A stretch of 64,000 nt of DNA from Lepidonotus clava (Eukaryota > Annelida > Polychaeta > Phyllodocida > Polynoidae). The stretch spans positions 26,871,629 through 26,935,628 of the forward strand of contig OW387147.1 of NCBI GenBank assembly GCA_936440205.1. Reading direction: 5' to 3'. Both the position numbers and the translations under genes were made by a program. Each line of letters begins with the position of its first letter. The stretch's first letter is position 1. The notes beneath the pieces are model-generated. The model worked only from the letters and a program-made list of their open reading frames with translations, was not told the DNA's origin and did no database searches. Shown here one piece after another: positions 1-14,587 of the stretch.

Positions 1-1645
1 GGCCCCATATGAGGCCTCTGGCAGTGTAAGGGTTAAGTATACTATCTTTTTTATGAATAATATAGACGTTCTAGACTGGAGGCAAGACGAATACTAGACG
101 AAACTTTTACCTGGTCGGTAGGTCTGATCTTGACCCCAGGAGTCAAAAGGGGATGTTCTATTTTAGTTCCACTTTAGAACTTTCATCTTTTCCTTTTTCC
201 ATGATTTTTCATGAAAGAATAGACCCAATAGTCACTGCTCATAGTCAACATCTGTTCATTTTTCCCGTGACATTGTTGCACTTTCTTAAAGCTCCCCTAA
301 AGGTTAAATCTGTAATCGGGATTGTCACATCAGACATACCGAATTATATACCTTGTCGTAGACTGTCAAATTTAATTCAAACAGAAAAAGGAAATTCTAT
401 TATTAAGAATTATCCTATTAGAGGATGGTTGTCCCGAAGAATGTGCCCAGAAAAAGAACACAAGCATTGTCTATTCAGATAGTATGATCTGAGTTTTAGA
501 ACACTTGTACCTTGATCCAAATGTTCTAGGTTCAATTCCCAGAATTGATATGAAATCGGTTCATGGGTTGTGACCAGCCACGTTTCGTTCTTCTTATTCA
601 CTCATCGTATTCCCGGAGTGGTAGGAAAATAGTTATCAAAGGTTATGGATGTTGGTCCTCTATATGCCACAAATGTACCCCAATTCCATCTCATAGAAGA
701 AGGCAGTGTTTTCCAACTTTTTAAGGATTATGCCCACAAACTCGTGCTCCCCTCTAGTGGCGAAAACTGTCAACCCCCCCTAGGCCCTAGGGAAATGTCT
801 TAAAACCTAAGCTTGATCTAAAATATTATTCAGAGCTTAAGAGGTATTATTATTCTTTAACTTTAAACCAAAGTTTGATCGATTTACTGACTTTACCTTT
901 GACCTTGCCAACCCTTGTTGTGCACTTGGTCAGTAAAAACATAATATTATTGTTTTACAAATTTCACCCTTAGAAGCTAATTATTGATAATTTGAAAGAA
1001 ACTGATGTACGTTATGTTGAAATGTTCAGCTGCTTTGGAAATTACTGGGTGATTAACTTATCTTGCATAATCCCAAAAAGGTATGTTTTTTTCCTGTTTG
1101 TCAGACATAATTAATTCTTCACTTAACTCAGTAGATCACCCCGGGATCAATGCTGAATGTTTTGGTTTATGTTCACAACGTATATGTAAGTATATATCTA
1201 ATGATTTTTAAAAGATGTTTAGATATCATTGAATTTTTATAGTGCTCAGGTTTTAGGCAAAATCAGGGGCACCAAAAGAGCCTCGTTTAACATGTAACAC
1301 TTTCATCTTGTGATAAGAGATAAAGCCAGTAGAGTATACGTCACTGAATAAATCTATAGGATCTCCCTGATACAATTCATGGAAGAAACAGTATTTGATC
1401 TCTTATTTTCTGTGACAATGCCCCAATGTGACGTCTCATAACTAGTACTCCTAAGTTAGCACTGGGACCCCCACTTTTCTGTTCATACATTGGGTTTGCA
1501 TTTTGATGTTTTGAATAGTTAGTGGGCATTATCCTTAATGTAACAGTAAGAAGGGTTACCAGCAGGCAAACCATATATGAGATATATAAAAGAGTTGTGC
1601 CTGATTTTAAAGTAATTGATATTGAAGAATGTAAGGCACGTTATA
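1..1645. other. Gene-free AT-rich DNA
   Basis: I see no convincing exon, RNA gene or complete mobile element here. Open frames are short and lack splice-site context. A weak box-B-like stretch near 530-545 (GGTTCAATTCC) has no matching box A. Confidence 0.5.
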
Positions 1646-2830
1646 GATTCAAGATTCAAGATTCAAGAAGGTTTATTGACTAATGTAATAGTTTACATTT
1701 ATGTCACCGTTGGGTTGTCATTCAGACAATGATAACTTATTTACAATATTATATACGTGGGAAACAAAAGTACAAGTTGCATTTATTGCATTTTCTTTGA
1801 GATCGTTCGGACACCTAGGATCAACATTTAGAATTTCACATATTTTTTCCTCGTTTGATAGTACATCGAAATGTTTTACATAATTGCTGTATTTTTTTTA
1901 AGAACTCTTCTCTTTTACATTTAATCTCTGGTTGATCACACTGAGTAAGCATATGGCGTACATTTTGTCGTATGTTACAATGTTGACAAAGGTCATCACT
2001 TGCTTTTTTTCCCCTATAGCTACGATATCTACAGTCCTGGGAGCAATTGTAATCTGTCCGTAATTTAGTGAAAATAGTTCGTACTTTGGGTGAGTTGATC
2101 TCTTTTAAATAACTACACATGGCATAATCCCCAGAATAACATATATTTCTTATCTCACATTTCCTATTATTTTCAACATCGCTCAGGAAACATTGAAAGC
2201 TTTGGATGTACATGTCTTGAAGTCTTCTCTGTATGGATAGCTTAAGACTATTTTTTCCCTATTCCAGGGGAGAAAGCCACATGTTCCTAAACCCTATTTT
2301 CCATAGGAAATATTCAACATTTTTCAGCCATCTGTGGTTCTCTCTTTTCATTGTTTGGAATGCTAAATTCAAGAGGGGATTCTTAGTTCCATGTTCTAGT
2401 CTTAGCCAGTACATTAATGTTAACAATATCTTACGATGTTCAATGGGGTACCTCCCTAGTTCTCCCAGTGCTAGTCTTGTACTAGAAAACTTGGATATTC
2501 CTAAGGCATGTTTGCATGATGTAGAGTAAAAACACTCTGCAGATGACTCTGAATTGCTTTCTACCTCTTCTAATAACATAGTTAATGGACTTCTGTTATA
2601 AACAGACAAGATCTTAATTTTGTCAATGATATTACCTAACGTTACAAAGGCTATCTCTTCTTTCTTATGGAATCTACATGATACAATATCTATGTTTCTT
2701 AATCCCAGATATGAAAAAAGACTGCTTAGGTCTGATTTCAGTGTCTTGCTAGAAATACTGTCACATTTGATTTTGATTGTACAGTTACTTATATAGAATG
2801 ACAGATTTTTTGTTGGATTACATTATCTTA
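1646..2830 (-). mobile_element. 5'-truncated non-LTR retrotransposon (LINE) 3' end
   Basis: The minus strand is open from about 2824 to 1836 apart from one in-frame TAG at 2259-2261. Near 1860-1885 the frame shifts, and it continues to a stop at 1718-1720. The translation carries the post-RT region of Jockey/CR1-type LINEs: the stretch with LGELGRYPIEHRKILL (about 2440-2500), then a C-terminal Cys/His knuckle C-x2-C-x8-H-x4-C (about 1930-1985) after an LRTDYNCSQD segment. The 3' end carries three copies of the heptamer GATTCAA (read on the plus strand, 1646-1667), a simple tandem tail typical of several LINE clades, preceded by an AATAAA-like motif. No catalytic RT core (FADD box) is present, so this is a 5'-truncated, dead copy. 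The clade is not certain. Confidence 0.75.
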
Positions 2831-4646
2831 CTCCCTCTGCTATTCAAAAGAGATGAGATCAATTAATAGTAACCTATATATTGTAACTTGTCAAACTAAC
2901 ATCATTCATAATTCCTCTTTTATTACAATTTGTAGTTTTTAGATTAACTTCCCAATCGATTTTTATCCTTGTCAGTTTCATCCGAAATCTTTAAAATGGA
3001 TCACTAAAGAGGTAATGATAGACTATTTTTCTGCAAAACGTTTGCTCTAGATATTCATAGTTTCTTATTATCAGATTCTGGTTTGTAATATCATCCTTTC
3101 AGACATTGCACCTTTAAGTAGTCTAGCCCTCTCCGTTGCTGTCAACCATCCAATAATTCCCAACATCTGTATTGAAGCAAAACTCCATTTCGCGTTTCAA
3201 CCTGCTAATCATGATTCAATGCTTATTCACAGGAAGAATTGCTACTTTTAGAGACTTGCTTCCAACCCCTCATCTCTCATTCTTATTCTCCACTGCTTTA
3301 ACTCTGGTATTGATAGATACAAAATGTACTGCCCCATAACGACATAGCCATATCATAAATTTGCGTCTAATACCCGGGAGAGTTAAATGGCCCACTGGGT
3401 TAAGTTACTAAGAAAAATAAAATGTCAAAAAATGTTAGCAAAATGTAATAAGGTTCTCTGGGTTATAAGTGTGTCCCCCTCCCTAGTAAGTTAAGTTATT
3501 TGACAAGGCATTATGAAGACTCCCCGTGCTCTTCATAGGACGTTAACATAGTTACTGAATGCTATCAAGGACCCAAATGAGTCGCGTGACACTTTGCTTT
3601 CAGTCGAAAATTGCCTCAAGTTGAGCCTGACTTGTAAGGTGGGCTAGGCTTTTAGGGAGGGCGGGGTAAGGGGTGGTAACCATAGTGACCGTGAATAAAT
3701 CAAAACGTTATTTTGTTGTTATTTCACATAGCGTGAGGAAATTCTTCGCATTCCTTGAATACCAACGCATCACAATGTAAACCAAGGCTTGTCATCCCTC
3801 AAAATGAAGTACCATAACTGCATTAATCAGATGGGTTTTGATAAGTTTCGCAATCATTTACTTTCTTATAAAACTCGCCACAATGAAAGGCCTATCGAAC
3901 ATGGAAAGAGAGCCTGGTTGGCTGTGCTTTTATTCCGTGTGATATATCTCGGTATTTCCTGACAAAAAGGCCATGTAAAAGTGGCCTTTTCACAAATATC
4001 CAGCCAATAAAAGGAGAGCGGGGGCATAATGGTGAAGCAAAAAGGAGGGGGACGGGAGAAGCATTGCCTGTTAAGGTATTACATTAACACAAGTGATAAG
4101 GGGGCTAGAGCAGCCATGCATGTGATGGGAGAAAATGGCTTATCAGAATGTGTAATCGGGGTGTCCTACCCCACAGTTAGCCTAGGGGTGTCAACGTTGT
4201 TCCCCAGGTGTGGACGTGTAGGTGAGGCCAGGTGGGTTATATAGTTACCTGCAGGTTACCCACAGGGGCCAAAGGTGGGGAAGGGGGGAGGTCGTGGTTG
4301 GGAGAGGGGGGGTGGGGATGGTGTGCAATGCATGGAGAAGTAATGTGGTCAGGTGAGAATGGCAGTCAAGGTGAGACAAGTCGTGTCAGCCGAGATGTGG
4401 TAACAGAGTCACTAAAAGACCAACTCTGCCGCCCTGCTAGACAGCCCTTGACTTAGACAATGTTAAAACATGACAAGCGATCTCAGAGTTTAAACTGTTA
4501 AACGTGTAACCTTTGATCTGTGATTAAATGATAACCAAAATATGAGAGCAATAGGAGCATATCTATGCGCTGGGGTGATGGTTTGATATCTCAACAGCGA
4601 GGCCTGCCTTTAAGATTTCCTCCACGGTTGACTTGTTCTCCTGCAG
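2831..4646. other. Intergenic DNA, no gene seen
   Basis: Low-complexity AT-rich DNA grades into a GC- and purine-rich stretch from about 4000. A CCAATAAAAGG motif lies near 4003-4013. No supported exon was found. ORFs at 4029-4456 are G-rich low-complexity readings without coding character. Confidence 0.4.
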
Positions 4647-5006
4647 GTGCCAGGGGGAGAGGTAGCAAAAGGGAGACCACGGGGGCCACCACCTAGCACT
4701 ACCTGCACCATCTCAGCACCAGCACCACCACTGCCTACAACTCTACTACTACTACGACCACTACCTCCAGCCCAACCCGCCCCGCGCCAACCAAACGGTA
4801 GTCAGCCAGTCATCGAGACGGTCCCCTACACAGAGGCTCTGCCTGCTCCTGCCAGCAACAAGCAACACCATCCCGGCAATGCTTACAGCTGTGGGCCGGA
4901 CTCAAAGTGCACTGGTTCCAGCAGCATTGCCCTGAGCCCCCTTCTGGAGGATGTCCAATGGCCCTGGAGGAGGCAGTGGGTGCAGAGGACAACAGAGTGG
5001 AGTTAG
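4647..5006 (+). other. Possible isolated Pro/Ser/Thr-rich exon, unrecognised
   Basis: A strong acceptor-like sequence (TTGTTCTCCTGCAG) ends at 4646. It is followed by a 120-codon open frame, rich in Pro early on (PAPPLPTT, PLPPAQPAP) and more mixed later (a few Cys and Trp), ending at a TAG. A donor-like GTAAGT lies at 5217, beyond the stop. GC content exceeds the flanks. Against it: no partner exon is identifiable, another frame of the same bases reads as Thr runs, and CCA/ACC repeats alone can give such a frame. It could be a terminal exon, but low-complexity DNA is equally likely. Confidence 0.2.
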
Positions 5007-6734
5007 CCTCCTGGAGGAGCAGGCCTAGACTTACCAGAGAGGAGTGGATGCTTTCTTGAATTGCCTCTGAGAATTAAAAGATCGAATCTGCTGGCAGATT
5101 TACCTTTCGACCATTGTGAGGCTGGTGCAGTTTGTTGACAACTTTGTTGACAACTTTGTGACAACTTTGTATAATTCACTTGGACTTTCTCCAATATACT
5201 CCATTGGCCATTCCAAGTAAGTGTGATCAACTGTTGGGAATCTTATCTTACTAATCTCTTAGACGAATGTGTACAAGTAATTCAAAATCAACTTCTGTTT
5301 TTCTTACAACTTGGTGTCATGGAGTAACATGATCTCGTCTTAACCTCCTCTCTTGTACTAAGGGTATCATAGAGTTAACAGATTCTCTTCTTCAACCTCT
5401 CTTATAATCAAGGCGTCATCATTTATTCTGCTCATCACATAATTATGCACATGTTTAATGTGATGTTGAAACAAACAAGATAAAAAGATAAGGTAGCTTA
5501 ATTGTAATCCCCATATCAAGTACATCACGGAGCAAGGGGTGATGACTGGATATGTAAAATGTACACTTAAGGGGAGGACATGGTTGAAATCAATAAAACA
5601 TGACCCAAATCATGCTATTTATTTGGGTTTGTCCGGGGTCGATGTGGTGATCGATAACTCAGTGATGCCATAAGGCCTAGATCCTGGCAAATACCTGTCT
5701 ATGTCACCATAGCAATGGGTGGTTTCAGGTGTCATGCCTGGACCACTCATGGGGAACCACCATCCCCTTCACCACCTCTCCCACCACCTTAATCTCCATC
5801 CTTTTCCTCCACACTGGAGTGGAACCCATCCCACTGAATCCTCCCCCATTCATGCAGCATCCAGGTGCCATTTCCTAAAGGACATTCCAGCAGCCTTCCA
5901 CCACTCTTAAGCTCGGATTTAGGGCATAACCGATGCCACAAAGGCATATTTAACTTATGTCTGCTTAAAATAGCTGCAAAAAATAGTTTCAAATGTCTTG
6001 GTATTGAAGAAACCGGCTTGGCCCACTCTCGTGAACTGGGAAAATTTATAATTGATAGAATAGATACATTAGATCAGCAGGGTCCCTCTCTAGTATACAC
6101 TTCCTTCTTTTAATTCATTTAAAACCTTTTAATTGTCAATACATCTTTGCCACTACTCGTCGTGCCGGTCTGGCGCACGACGTGCTTTATATAGGCCTAT
6201 AATATAAAGGGATTGCGGAGGTGGTGGAACGTTTAGCAGTTTAGGCACGGTTATTTAACTCTAACTTAGGAAAATTTAGAGACCTGACAAGTGTAAGATT
6301 GGAAAACATACAAAAAGAGCGAATTATAAGTAAGTGCTTTGATATTCTACGTTAATTACACTCAACTTAACATACTTCCCTAGTTAATTTGTTATTTTTC
6401 CCTCGAAATCTTTTATCTATTACTCCTGTCTAACTTTGATATAATTATCAAAAGAAATAATTAATAAAACTATGGAAGGGAAACACAATAATCCCAAAAC
6501 ACTGTACTTATATTGACTGTACATTGTTCTGTGAAACCGTAACAAGTATCCTTGAATGAAATCCTGATCACACATTCAACACAGTGTCAATAGTACATAA
6601 CCGCCCATTCACCTAATGTCATGATGGATTCTCAGTGGTCCGTCGATCATAAGTCTATCGATCTGCGCGAGTATCGATCGAGTGGGTAATTGATAGTCTG
6701 CTGGGGATAGGCGGGTGAGTAGGTAGGTTGGGAG

Positions 6735-6757
6735 AGGTAGGTAGGTAGGTAGGTAGG
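6735..6757. repeat. (AGGT)n microsatellite
   Basis: About six tandem AGGT units, with degenerate units on both sides (6717-6800). Confidence 0.9.
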
Positions 6758-9463
6758 TGGGAATTCACCTGAGGATCCAGGTGAGGGAAGTTAAGGTAGG
6801 CAGGCAGGTATGCGGCCCTCGTGACTACCATGGTCCTTTGTAGTTGCCGCCCCCACTCATATCGTCCCAGGTGTTAGTTTAGACCTGGGCCTAGTTACAA
6901 AAGACATTGCATGATTCTCACCTAACATGAGCAGAGTTACAAACCACCCTTACTTACTCTCCATCCGCTAATACATGAGTCCCTAAGCCTTGTATTGACA
7001 GAGAACCCCGCTACCTAAACACTACTCCACCCCCTACTCAGGAATGTGCCAGGGAAGAACTTTAAAGTTTTTTTTACCCACGTTTTTAAGGATTCTTTTC
7101 ACATCTAATCCTCGCGAGAAAAGAATGATGGCCTATGAGACATAACTTCTTTGGAGTTGTATAACCTTCTGATAAACACCATTATAAGAGGGATTGGTCT
7201 CGTAGTATACTGTGAATCCTGATGTTTTTATCATTTAAGTTTTCAATAAATCCCATCATTTACAGACAGGGCGCATCCTAGGCCGTGTTTTTTTTTGCAT
7301 CAACGCCTCTGACGCTGTGGGCAGGGCTAAAGACTTAGTCGGCCCTGATCAAGAAGTTGTAGGAGGGATATGAAATATGAGCATGGCAATCTGATCCGTG
7401 TGGGCGTATACGGTGACTTTCCGATTGTGGGCTTAGACCATGTACTTAGATTTAAAGTTTAGGGGATCGACAAAAACTAAATCAAAGGTGCGATCTATTT
7501 ATCATTCCACACTGTGTGCAGGTACTTGCCCCCTCATGGGCCCATCCAGAAGGATCTGTTCAGCGATTAGTTAGCCACACCTACAAGTGAGAAAGTAATC
7601 TGTATCTACATTTGACAGTCAGATTATTGTGTTTTTAGTTGTCCATCTTTGTTACCTGAAAGGCAAATCGAGATCTGACCACTTATCATTTGATTTGGAA
7701 TGCAGCTATCGTGAGTGGGTGACGTGCAAAAAAAAGCATAAATTCTTTTGAACTGGTATAAAATGAGGCTGAGTGGTCTCAGGATACCTGAAAAGAATTA
7801 AAGAGTAAAATCTATTACTCAAACCGTACAGGATATATATATACTTAATTATATATGTTCAGTCAGAAGACACAATTGCAAGTTTATCAAGCCCAAAATA
7901 AGCAGATAAGTTAATGGAAAACTATAACAATCATGAAAAACGTCAATAGATTAAAAGCTTACCTCACTGTGAATGTTATACTTCTCAGGAAATTGGCAAC
8001 TCTAGCTCTAACCAATACAGAAGCTAACAACATCATTCTTTGAAAAGTATAAGACAAACTATATTGAAACTTACTTATTTACTGCTTTAAATCTACACTC
8101 TAGTGATTCATGACATCAGAAATACAAGTATTCCGTTAGCTGGATGTTAGTTTTGCATACACTGAGACAAGCACATGGGCGTCGGATAACATTGCATACC
8201 CTTGTCCCCCAAGCCCCACAGTCAATATAGACTTAACCTTCAGACTACCCATCTAAGACTTTTATTAGATTATTTTCGCTCCCAAAGCGTGCAGTGGAAT
8301 AAAAATCAGGTAAACAGGGTAAAGTGGGTGAGAAGAATAGTACAATTTTAACAACTTGTACCATCAATCTGTATTAGGTAGCAGATTCAATAGTTTTAAG
8401 TCCATTCAGGTAGACAAGGATTCTCTGCTTTTTGATTTTCAAGATTATGAACTGTAACCATACATTGTCAGAGGTAAATCTAAGGGAGAGTTGTGTCTAA
8501 TATCCGGAAATCGTCATCTTAAGATAAAACATACCTTGTGACATATGTAGATACATCTGTAGATTTGTAACAGCCTGTCGGGGACCTGTCGGATAGAAAC
8601 CGCTAGGTATTAACATAGGTCTCTAGCTAGCATCCTTTGCTGATCATAACAGTTGACAAAGCTCGTTTTTGGATGGAATAGAATTATACATTTCCTGAGG
8701 TTTAGTTACACGTTTCCATCTGGTCAATTGATATCAAAGGTCCAAGACCATCAGATTTAGTCAATATAATTCAGATAATCCACCCAATTCGTTGCTTGGA
8801 TTCATATACAAATCCTTGAAATTCTGATATCATTGTGAAATGCTTTGACTAGTCTCACACTGACAACCCTTACCAGAAGCTACTTCATCATGTCATGATA
8901 ACCAGTCTTCTTTTTTCCTAAGTATGTTACCTAGATTGCCACAAATTGGAATAATCTCAAGGAGTGGCATTATGCTACCATTAATTCGAACTAAAATCAT
9001 GCATATATTATGCACAAAGGTGTACAGAGGTGGGTCAGCCAGTATTCCTGGATAAACTCCCATTGGCATCTATCATCTAAACATTTTCTGGTCATTAACT
9101 GGACCCTGAATTGAGCATAGTGCCTTCTGATCAATGGACTAGTACTAAACTGATAAACCTAATTATAAGTTGACTTCACGGTGAATAAGCTCTCATCATG
9201 GAGCCGGAGCCTAGCAGTCTGTATGTGAAATGAGTTCATCTAAAGAACCCACATCTCTGACCGACTTTGTTAAATGAATACTGAGAATCTGAGACCTCTC
9301 AGAGCCCCTGAAAAGATGGGTCCTTAGTTGATGGGTCCATACCTACATTCCGGGGATGGCGGGAGACCTTTCACTAGCCTGAGGGCCTTGAAAAGGGCCA
9401 TACAGGATCTGGGGGTATTGCCACCAGTAGGATAGGGGCAGGTGTCACCAATGGGGTGTCCAT

Positions 9464-9478
9464 GGGGGGGGGGGGGGG
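9464..9478. repeat. Poly-G tract of 15
   Basis: Uninterrupted run of 15 G in a locally G-rich stretch (about 9340-9500). Homopolymer length may be uncertain in the assembly. Confidence 0.85.
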
Positions 9479-10391
9479 ATGAGTGGAGGCTGGGCCCTGG
9501 ATACAGGTATGGTTAGGTCAGCTGGGCTGACTTATATACTCCTCCACCCAATCACCAGGTAGGTTGGGTAGAGTTAGGTATGTTATACCTCTTGGGACGT
9601 TTGCCACAGACGGCCTGTTAAGCTAATTCGCTGGTAAGGTATTTTCTTTGAAGTTATTTCTACTTTGGGACATATAATACATAGTAAGGTATGTACTTTG
9701 TTTTGAAACCTTTACTGGCTTAGTCTCTGGTTAGAGGTAAACAATTTTCATCTCAAGATTTGCTGATTTTTTTTTTCATTTAGCTATTTGTAAGTCAGGT
9801 CCAGAAAAGTACTGCCTGAAATTATATCATTTACTGTAGGTCTTTTTTCGTCAGAGGACCTGTCAGAGACATCAACTTATGCGCCTTCTGATAGCGTGCC
9901 AGCTTTAAGAACAGAAAAGGTATTTTCTATGTAACACAAAGAAAAACATTCTAGAATCGTTTAGAACACTAACGAGAAACTAATCTGAGTTCTTGGGCAT
10001 GGAATTCTCCAAACCTATTTGTCCATTTACACTAGTCCTGAAACTTACGTTTTTGTGGTAACAAGACCGTGAAAAGTACCGTAGTCCCTGGATGGTCCCA
10101 TTATCGTGAAGATCTAGGGCCCAAATTATCATGTGATGCAGTGCGGCGGAATAGTCATTTGTCATTGTCATCGACTACCTTGTTACTAGTTATTCAGTTG
10201 CCGATTTTTTCATATTTTCATTTCGTATTTCGATGACAAATTATGATAATAGCAGTTCGTTTATTCCTTATTGCTATAGGTATATGTCTTATATGCACAT
10301 ACCTGTGCATCACAATAGAATAATTATAGGCTATTGCTAATTTGGATATCAACCATTTAAATTTAACAGAGGCTGATGTTTCCTCTTATGG

Positions 10392-10395
<4 letters not shown>

Positions 10396-10431
<36 letters not shown>
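10396..10431. repeat. (AT)n microsatellite
   Basis: About 17 AT dinucleotides in an AT-rich stretch. Confidence 0.95.
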
Positions 10432-10434
<3 letters not shown>

Positions 10435-13400
10435 ACTTATATGTACTATAGATTATCTCATCTAACCTGTCGTGTTAAAATATAAATGAATTATATTATT
10501 CAATATATATAAATATAAATATAACCGTTAAATGCTATCTTCTTATATAACGACTAGGAAAGCTGTCAGGCAGCTGTCAGGTCTAGATGCCTTGGAAGTA
10601 GCTATAGGTGTAAATTAGAACAATAACCTAGACTAGTACATGAAGGCAAAGAGCCAAATTCGAGGTCAATGAAAGAAGGTCTCTAACCTGTTTGGTGGTA
10701 GAGGTCACCCAAATGAGCTAGCCCTCTGGTGGTGAAATGAGGAACTATCCATTGAGTCCCCGTTCTGCCCCCAGGTTCCATGTGGCCCCTGAAGATGGCG
10801 CTGTTTGACCCCCTGGATATAGAGGGTCAGTAGAGTCTCTTCACTGTAGGCAAGGCTGTTCTTTAGTGAGAGAAGTGGCTTTTTAAAGCCTGCATTTCCC
10901 TTGCTAAAGTGCCCTGTCCAGTTGTTGCCAATTAAGGAGGTATAACACACCAACATATCAGTTATAACTATATATATAATTATATATAGGCCTATATATA
11001 TACCACCAGGCGGTACTACCATAACAAGTTAGCAGCACCCACTGCAATTTCGTTGTTAAAGAGTAGTTATATTATTTCTATGAAAGTCACATGAAGGTGA
11101 TAGTATACCTTCAATAGTGAACAAAATCAGTATGTGGAATACAGCCTTTATAAACAAAGATACTCCGAAATATACTCAGGAACTACAAATACAGTTTCCA
11201 GACTTAATCAATTTATGAACGGAAAGCAACAGAGAGGTACAACACTGGGACAGAGGATCCTCACTTTAGCATTTACTCCCTCAAGTTATCTCTTATTAAT
11301 CAAAGACTAATCATTGATGAACCAAGACAAAAGGCTTGTGCATCAAGAGCAGTTCTGAATATTGATTTTTATGATGAATATTCATCTGGCGCAAGACATT
11401 GGAAAATCTACTCCCTGTAAATAAGATAAAATGGAATAGGGATCGGTTGGTAGTCCCAAGCTAGACTTAATTTTGATTAAACGAGTTCCTGATATTCAGA
11501 ATTACTCATGCCCCGTTCCTATGCCCCCTGTTCCCATTACGTAAGCCATACCACCTTTATCGTTTTATCAAAGCATTCTTATCAAGATCGGCCAATTATC
11601 TGTCTGGAGTATAAAAAGACCCGCCATTCCCCCAACCTTACCATTGTGGTCACGCATCAGGTGCGCCCCTTTTTAATGCTATTGCTCATATCTTTAAAAT
11701 GTCTATTTTTACTGTAGCCTCGTAAGCCAGTTCAACGGCCTTCCCAAGCACACATGCACTGCCTTCTCAAGATTTCTAGACCCCAGTGGCAACACTTAGA
11801 CAGTCTTGAGGTCTTTTTGGAAAGTTTCTTTATATTTCATCTAACAATGGGAGGTTGTGACATGTTTACATTCCCCCCGGAGGAGCCCTCCGGGCAGAGA
11901 CCTGTTAGAGCTGTCAGCTTGGACCATCCACAAGGGCACTGGTGCATGAACATCAAAACAAACAAGCCTCAAAGTAATAAACGTACCTGATTTTACAAAT
12001 TCCTTTTAAATAATGATATCATTTCTTATTGTTGCGTGCTCCATGTGTAAATGTATCGGTATCAAATTTGGTTGCAAAGAGAGTTTCTGAATGAAAGAAC
12101 GTGTACAAATTGTGTAGCTTTATATTTCATTATAATTATTGAATAAGATGCATACTGGATAATACAGTGGCTTTGTATATTGCATTTGTAGTGGAATTTT
12201 CATAGATTCAGCAAAATGCTGTATACTTATATACTCGAAGTGATTCTTGGTAATCCACTTTATGAGATTTCATATGTTCGCAGTAGAATTGTGCTGTTCT
12301 TATGTCATAAGATGAAATTCAACCTTGAGTAAATTTTGAATGAGCCATGGGAGGGAAACCTATTCCTATATTTACCTGAGTGTCTCGATGTCCTATGCAT
12401 ATAGATTAAAAATAAAACCTGGTAAATGTCATAAGAATGTCTATAGTTTCTTCAGATTTAAGATCAAACATATCCCACCTTCCCTGAAGGGTACCTCAGA
12501 TCTAGTACATCAGGGTTGTGTTTGGGGGGATGGGAGCAGGACCAACACCGCGGGTGCTGAGGATATTTGCAAATGAGTTTCTAAGTATATGTGGAACACC
12601 AGCAAAAATACTAATGAAATAATATGCTGAGGTAGGAGTTCTTTGCCCAATGTTGAAGGATGGTGACCATTGGGACTCAGTACCTGGTACTCTTGGCCTC
12701 TTAGTGTTGACATAGCCCACTCTCAGACCTGGCTGGAAACCGATTGGAAGGTGGCACTGTAAGGTGGGGGAATCCCACAGCCACACTCACCACAATGCTA
12801 CCACATGAGGCCACCTCCGATGCCCATTCCCCTTACCTACCTCCAAAATATTCCCCATCTAAATCCCTCCCCCAGCGACCCAGTCAACCACATATAAGGC
12901 TGTTTTGACAGCTTTTTCCCATCTTTTTTTCTCCTCCATTTAGGTCTCTTTTTATGCTATTTACAAAGAATTCCCCCAAACAGCCAAAGGGGAGTAAAGC
13001 ATACGCCAGCTGACGATGGTAAGGTGAGAGGAAACCACAGAAAGGGCCCACTGACACATCCAGGACCATATTGCCCCCTCAATGACTACCTTTCACTTAC
13101 AACAATTTTTGATAGAAACACTCTGTCCCTGCTCCAAATTCTCCCCAGTCTGACTGCAATTTGCAGGGTATAGAGTTTCATTATAAATATGACAAGAATG
13201 ACTTGCCACACTGTTACTTTTCAAAATATCTTTCAAGCTTGGTGTTTGCCCCCTCTTCACTATAGGCAATTGACATTCCTGTAGGCTCATCTAGGCACTG
13301 CCTCGCCTAGGCCTGCAGGTATCGTGTGGTTCTAGGCCAAGTCAGACCTAGGAGGTGTCAGGAGGCCAAACACATAATCCTCGGATGTCTCCTCACTCCT

Positions 13401-14587
13401 AGTACGGTCATTTAACATCCTATAAGGGTTACCAAGTAGAGAAGTCAGACTTTTTTTTACGTGTGAAGTGCGTTCATCCCTCGCGTTCATCCAGTTTTAT
13501 GGAAGGCTTTCTGGATCATGTTCTCAAACTAGTGGGTGATGTACTGGGATGGTGATTGCTGGGGTATGGAAGGTGTTAGGCAACAGATTTATTGAAAGGG
13601 AGAGGGTTGTAATTACAGCACTAAGCGTAAGAGAGCTAGCGATGCAAAGTGTTATTGTCGGGGTTGGGAGTTATGGGATAAGTGGCCAGTTGAAGTAGAT
13701 AAAAAGAAAAGATATGGAATTATCAGATTAAAAAATAGATTTTACTAAAGAGGTTGGCGATAACATAGGCAGACTCTACGCAACAGTTAGGTTGGCTATT
13801 GTAAGATGACTGGTTTAAAGGCTCCAGTCTGAGATGTCCTTATAAGCTACTATGGTTGAATTGAGTAGAATTGTGTAGCCGACCCATAACCAAATAATTA
13901 TATTTATGTATAATATACTTTGTGTGCTGCATAATATATAGGAGAGATCCAGACAAATATGTGGCTAACCTAATTACTGACTTTCCACAATTATAGTTAA
14001 TCACCGACAGGTGGCAGGAACCCAATAATTATCATAATGATAAAAGAAATCTTAAAGTCCCGATATTATGTCGGCAAGCATTCCGAAGGGCAGCATGCTT
14101 TTCGGCCGATTCGCAATATTTTTTTTATTTTCTATTTCTGTAAAGCTCATGAAAATATATAGTAATGACAATAAGTAGACACATAGATACAGAAACACGT
14201 ACATTAAATCAGCTCACACCACGGCATGTGCATTATTCCTTCTTTTCGTATCGATGGGTCAGAATATAGAACAACAACAGATTTTGTTTTTGAAAAAAGT
14301 ACACAAAATAAACCACAATTAAAATATACGCATGTTTGATACAGCTAGTACTGTGATGTTTCTTTTCTATGTGAATATTTTTTAAGAAATAACATCTCAC
14401 TACATTTCTCTTTTAAAAAACGTCACACCCACCGAGAGGTACAGGTAGTAAAGCGGAAAAATAGTATGACCTTTAGGGGTCAGAGCTTATGTCACAACTT
14501 AAATAACTTCCCTACTCGTGTGCGCACGCACACCACCATCTCCAGCCCACGACCGGAAAACGAGCAAACCAGGGCCCAGGACCAAAC

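Larger units (their letters stand above)
5007..14587. other. Long gene-free stretch with simple repeats
   Basis: No exon with convincing splice sites and coding character was found over about 9.5 kb. Short ORFs are scattered at the density expected by chance in AT-rich DNA. Microsatellites within it are listed separately. Confidence 0.45.

Noticed and set aside
480-560. Possible tRNA-like sequence with GGTTCAATTCC
   Set aside because: No box A at the right distance and no D or anticodon stem.
12502-12786. Overlapping minus-strand ORFs of 94 and 67 codons
   Set aside because: Low coding character, overlapping in two frames, and no acceptor or donor context.
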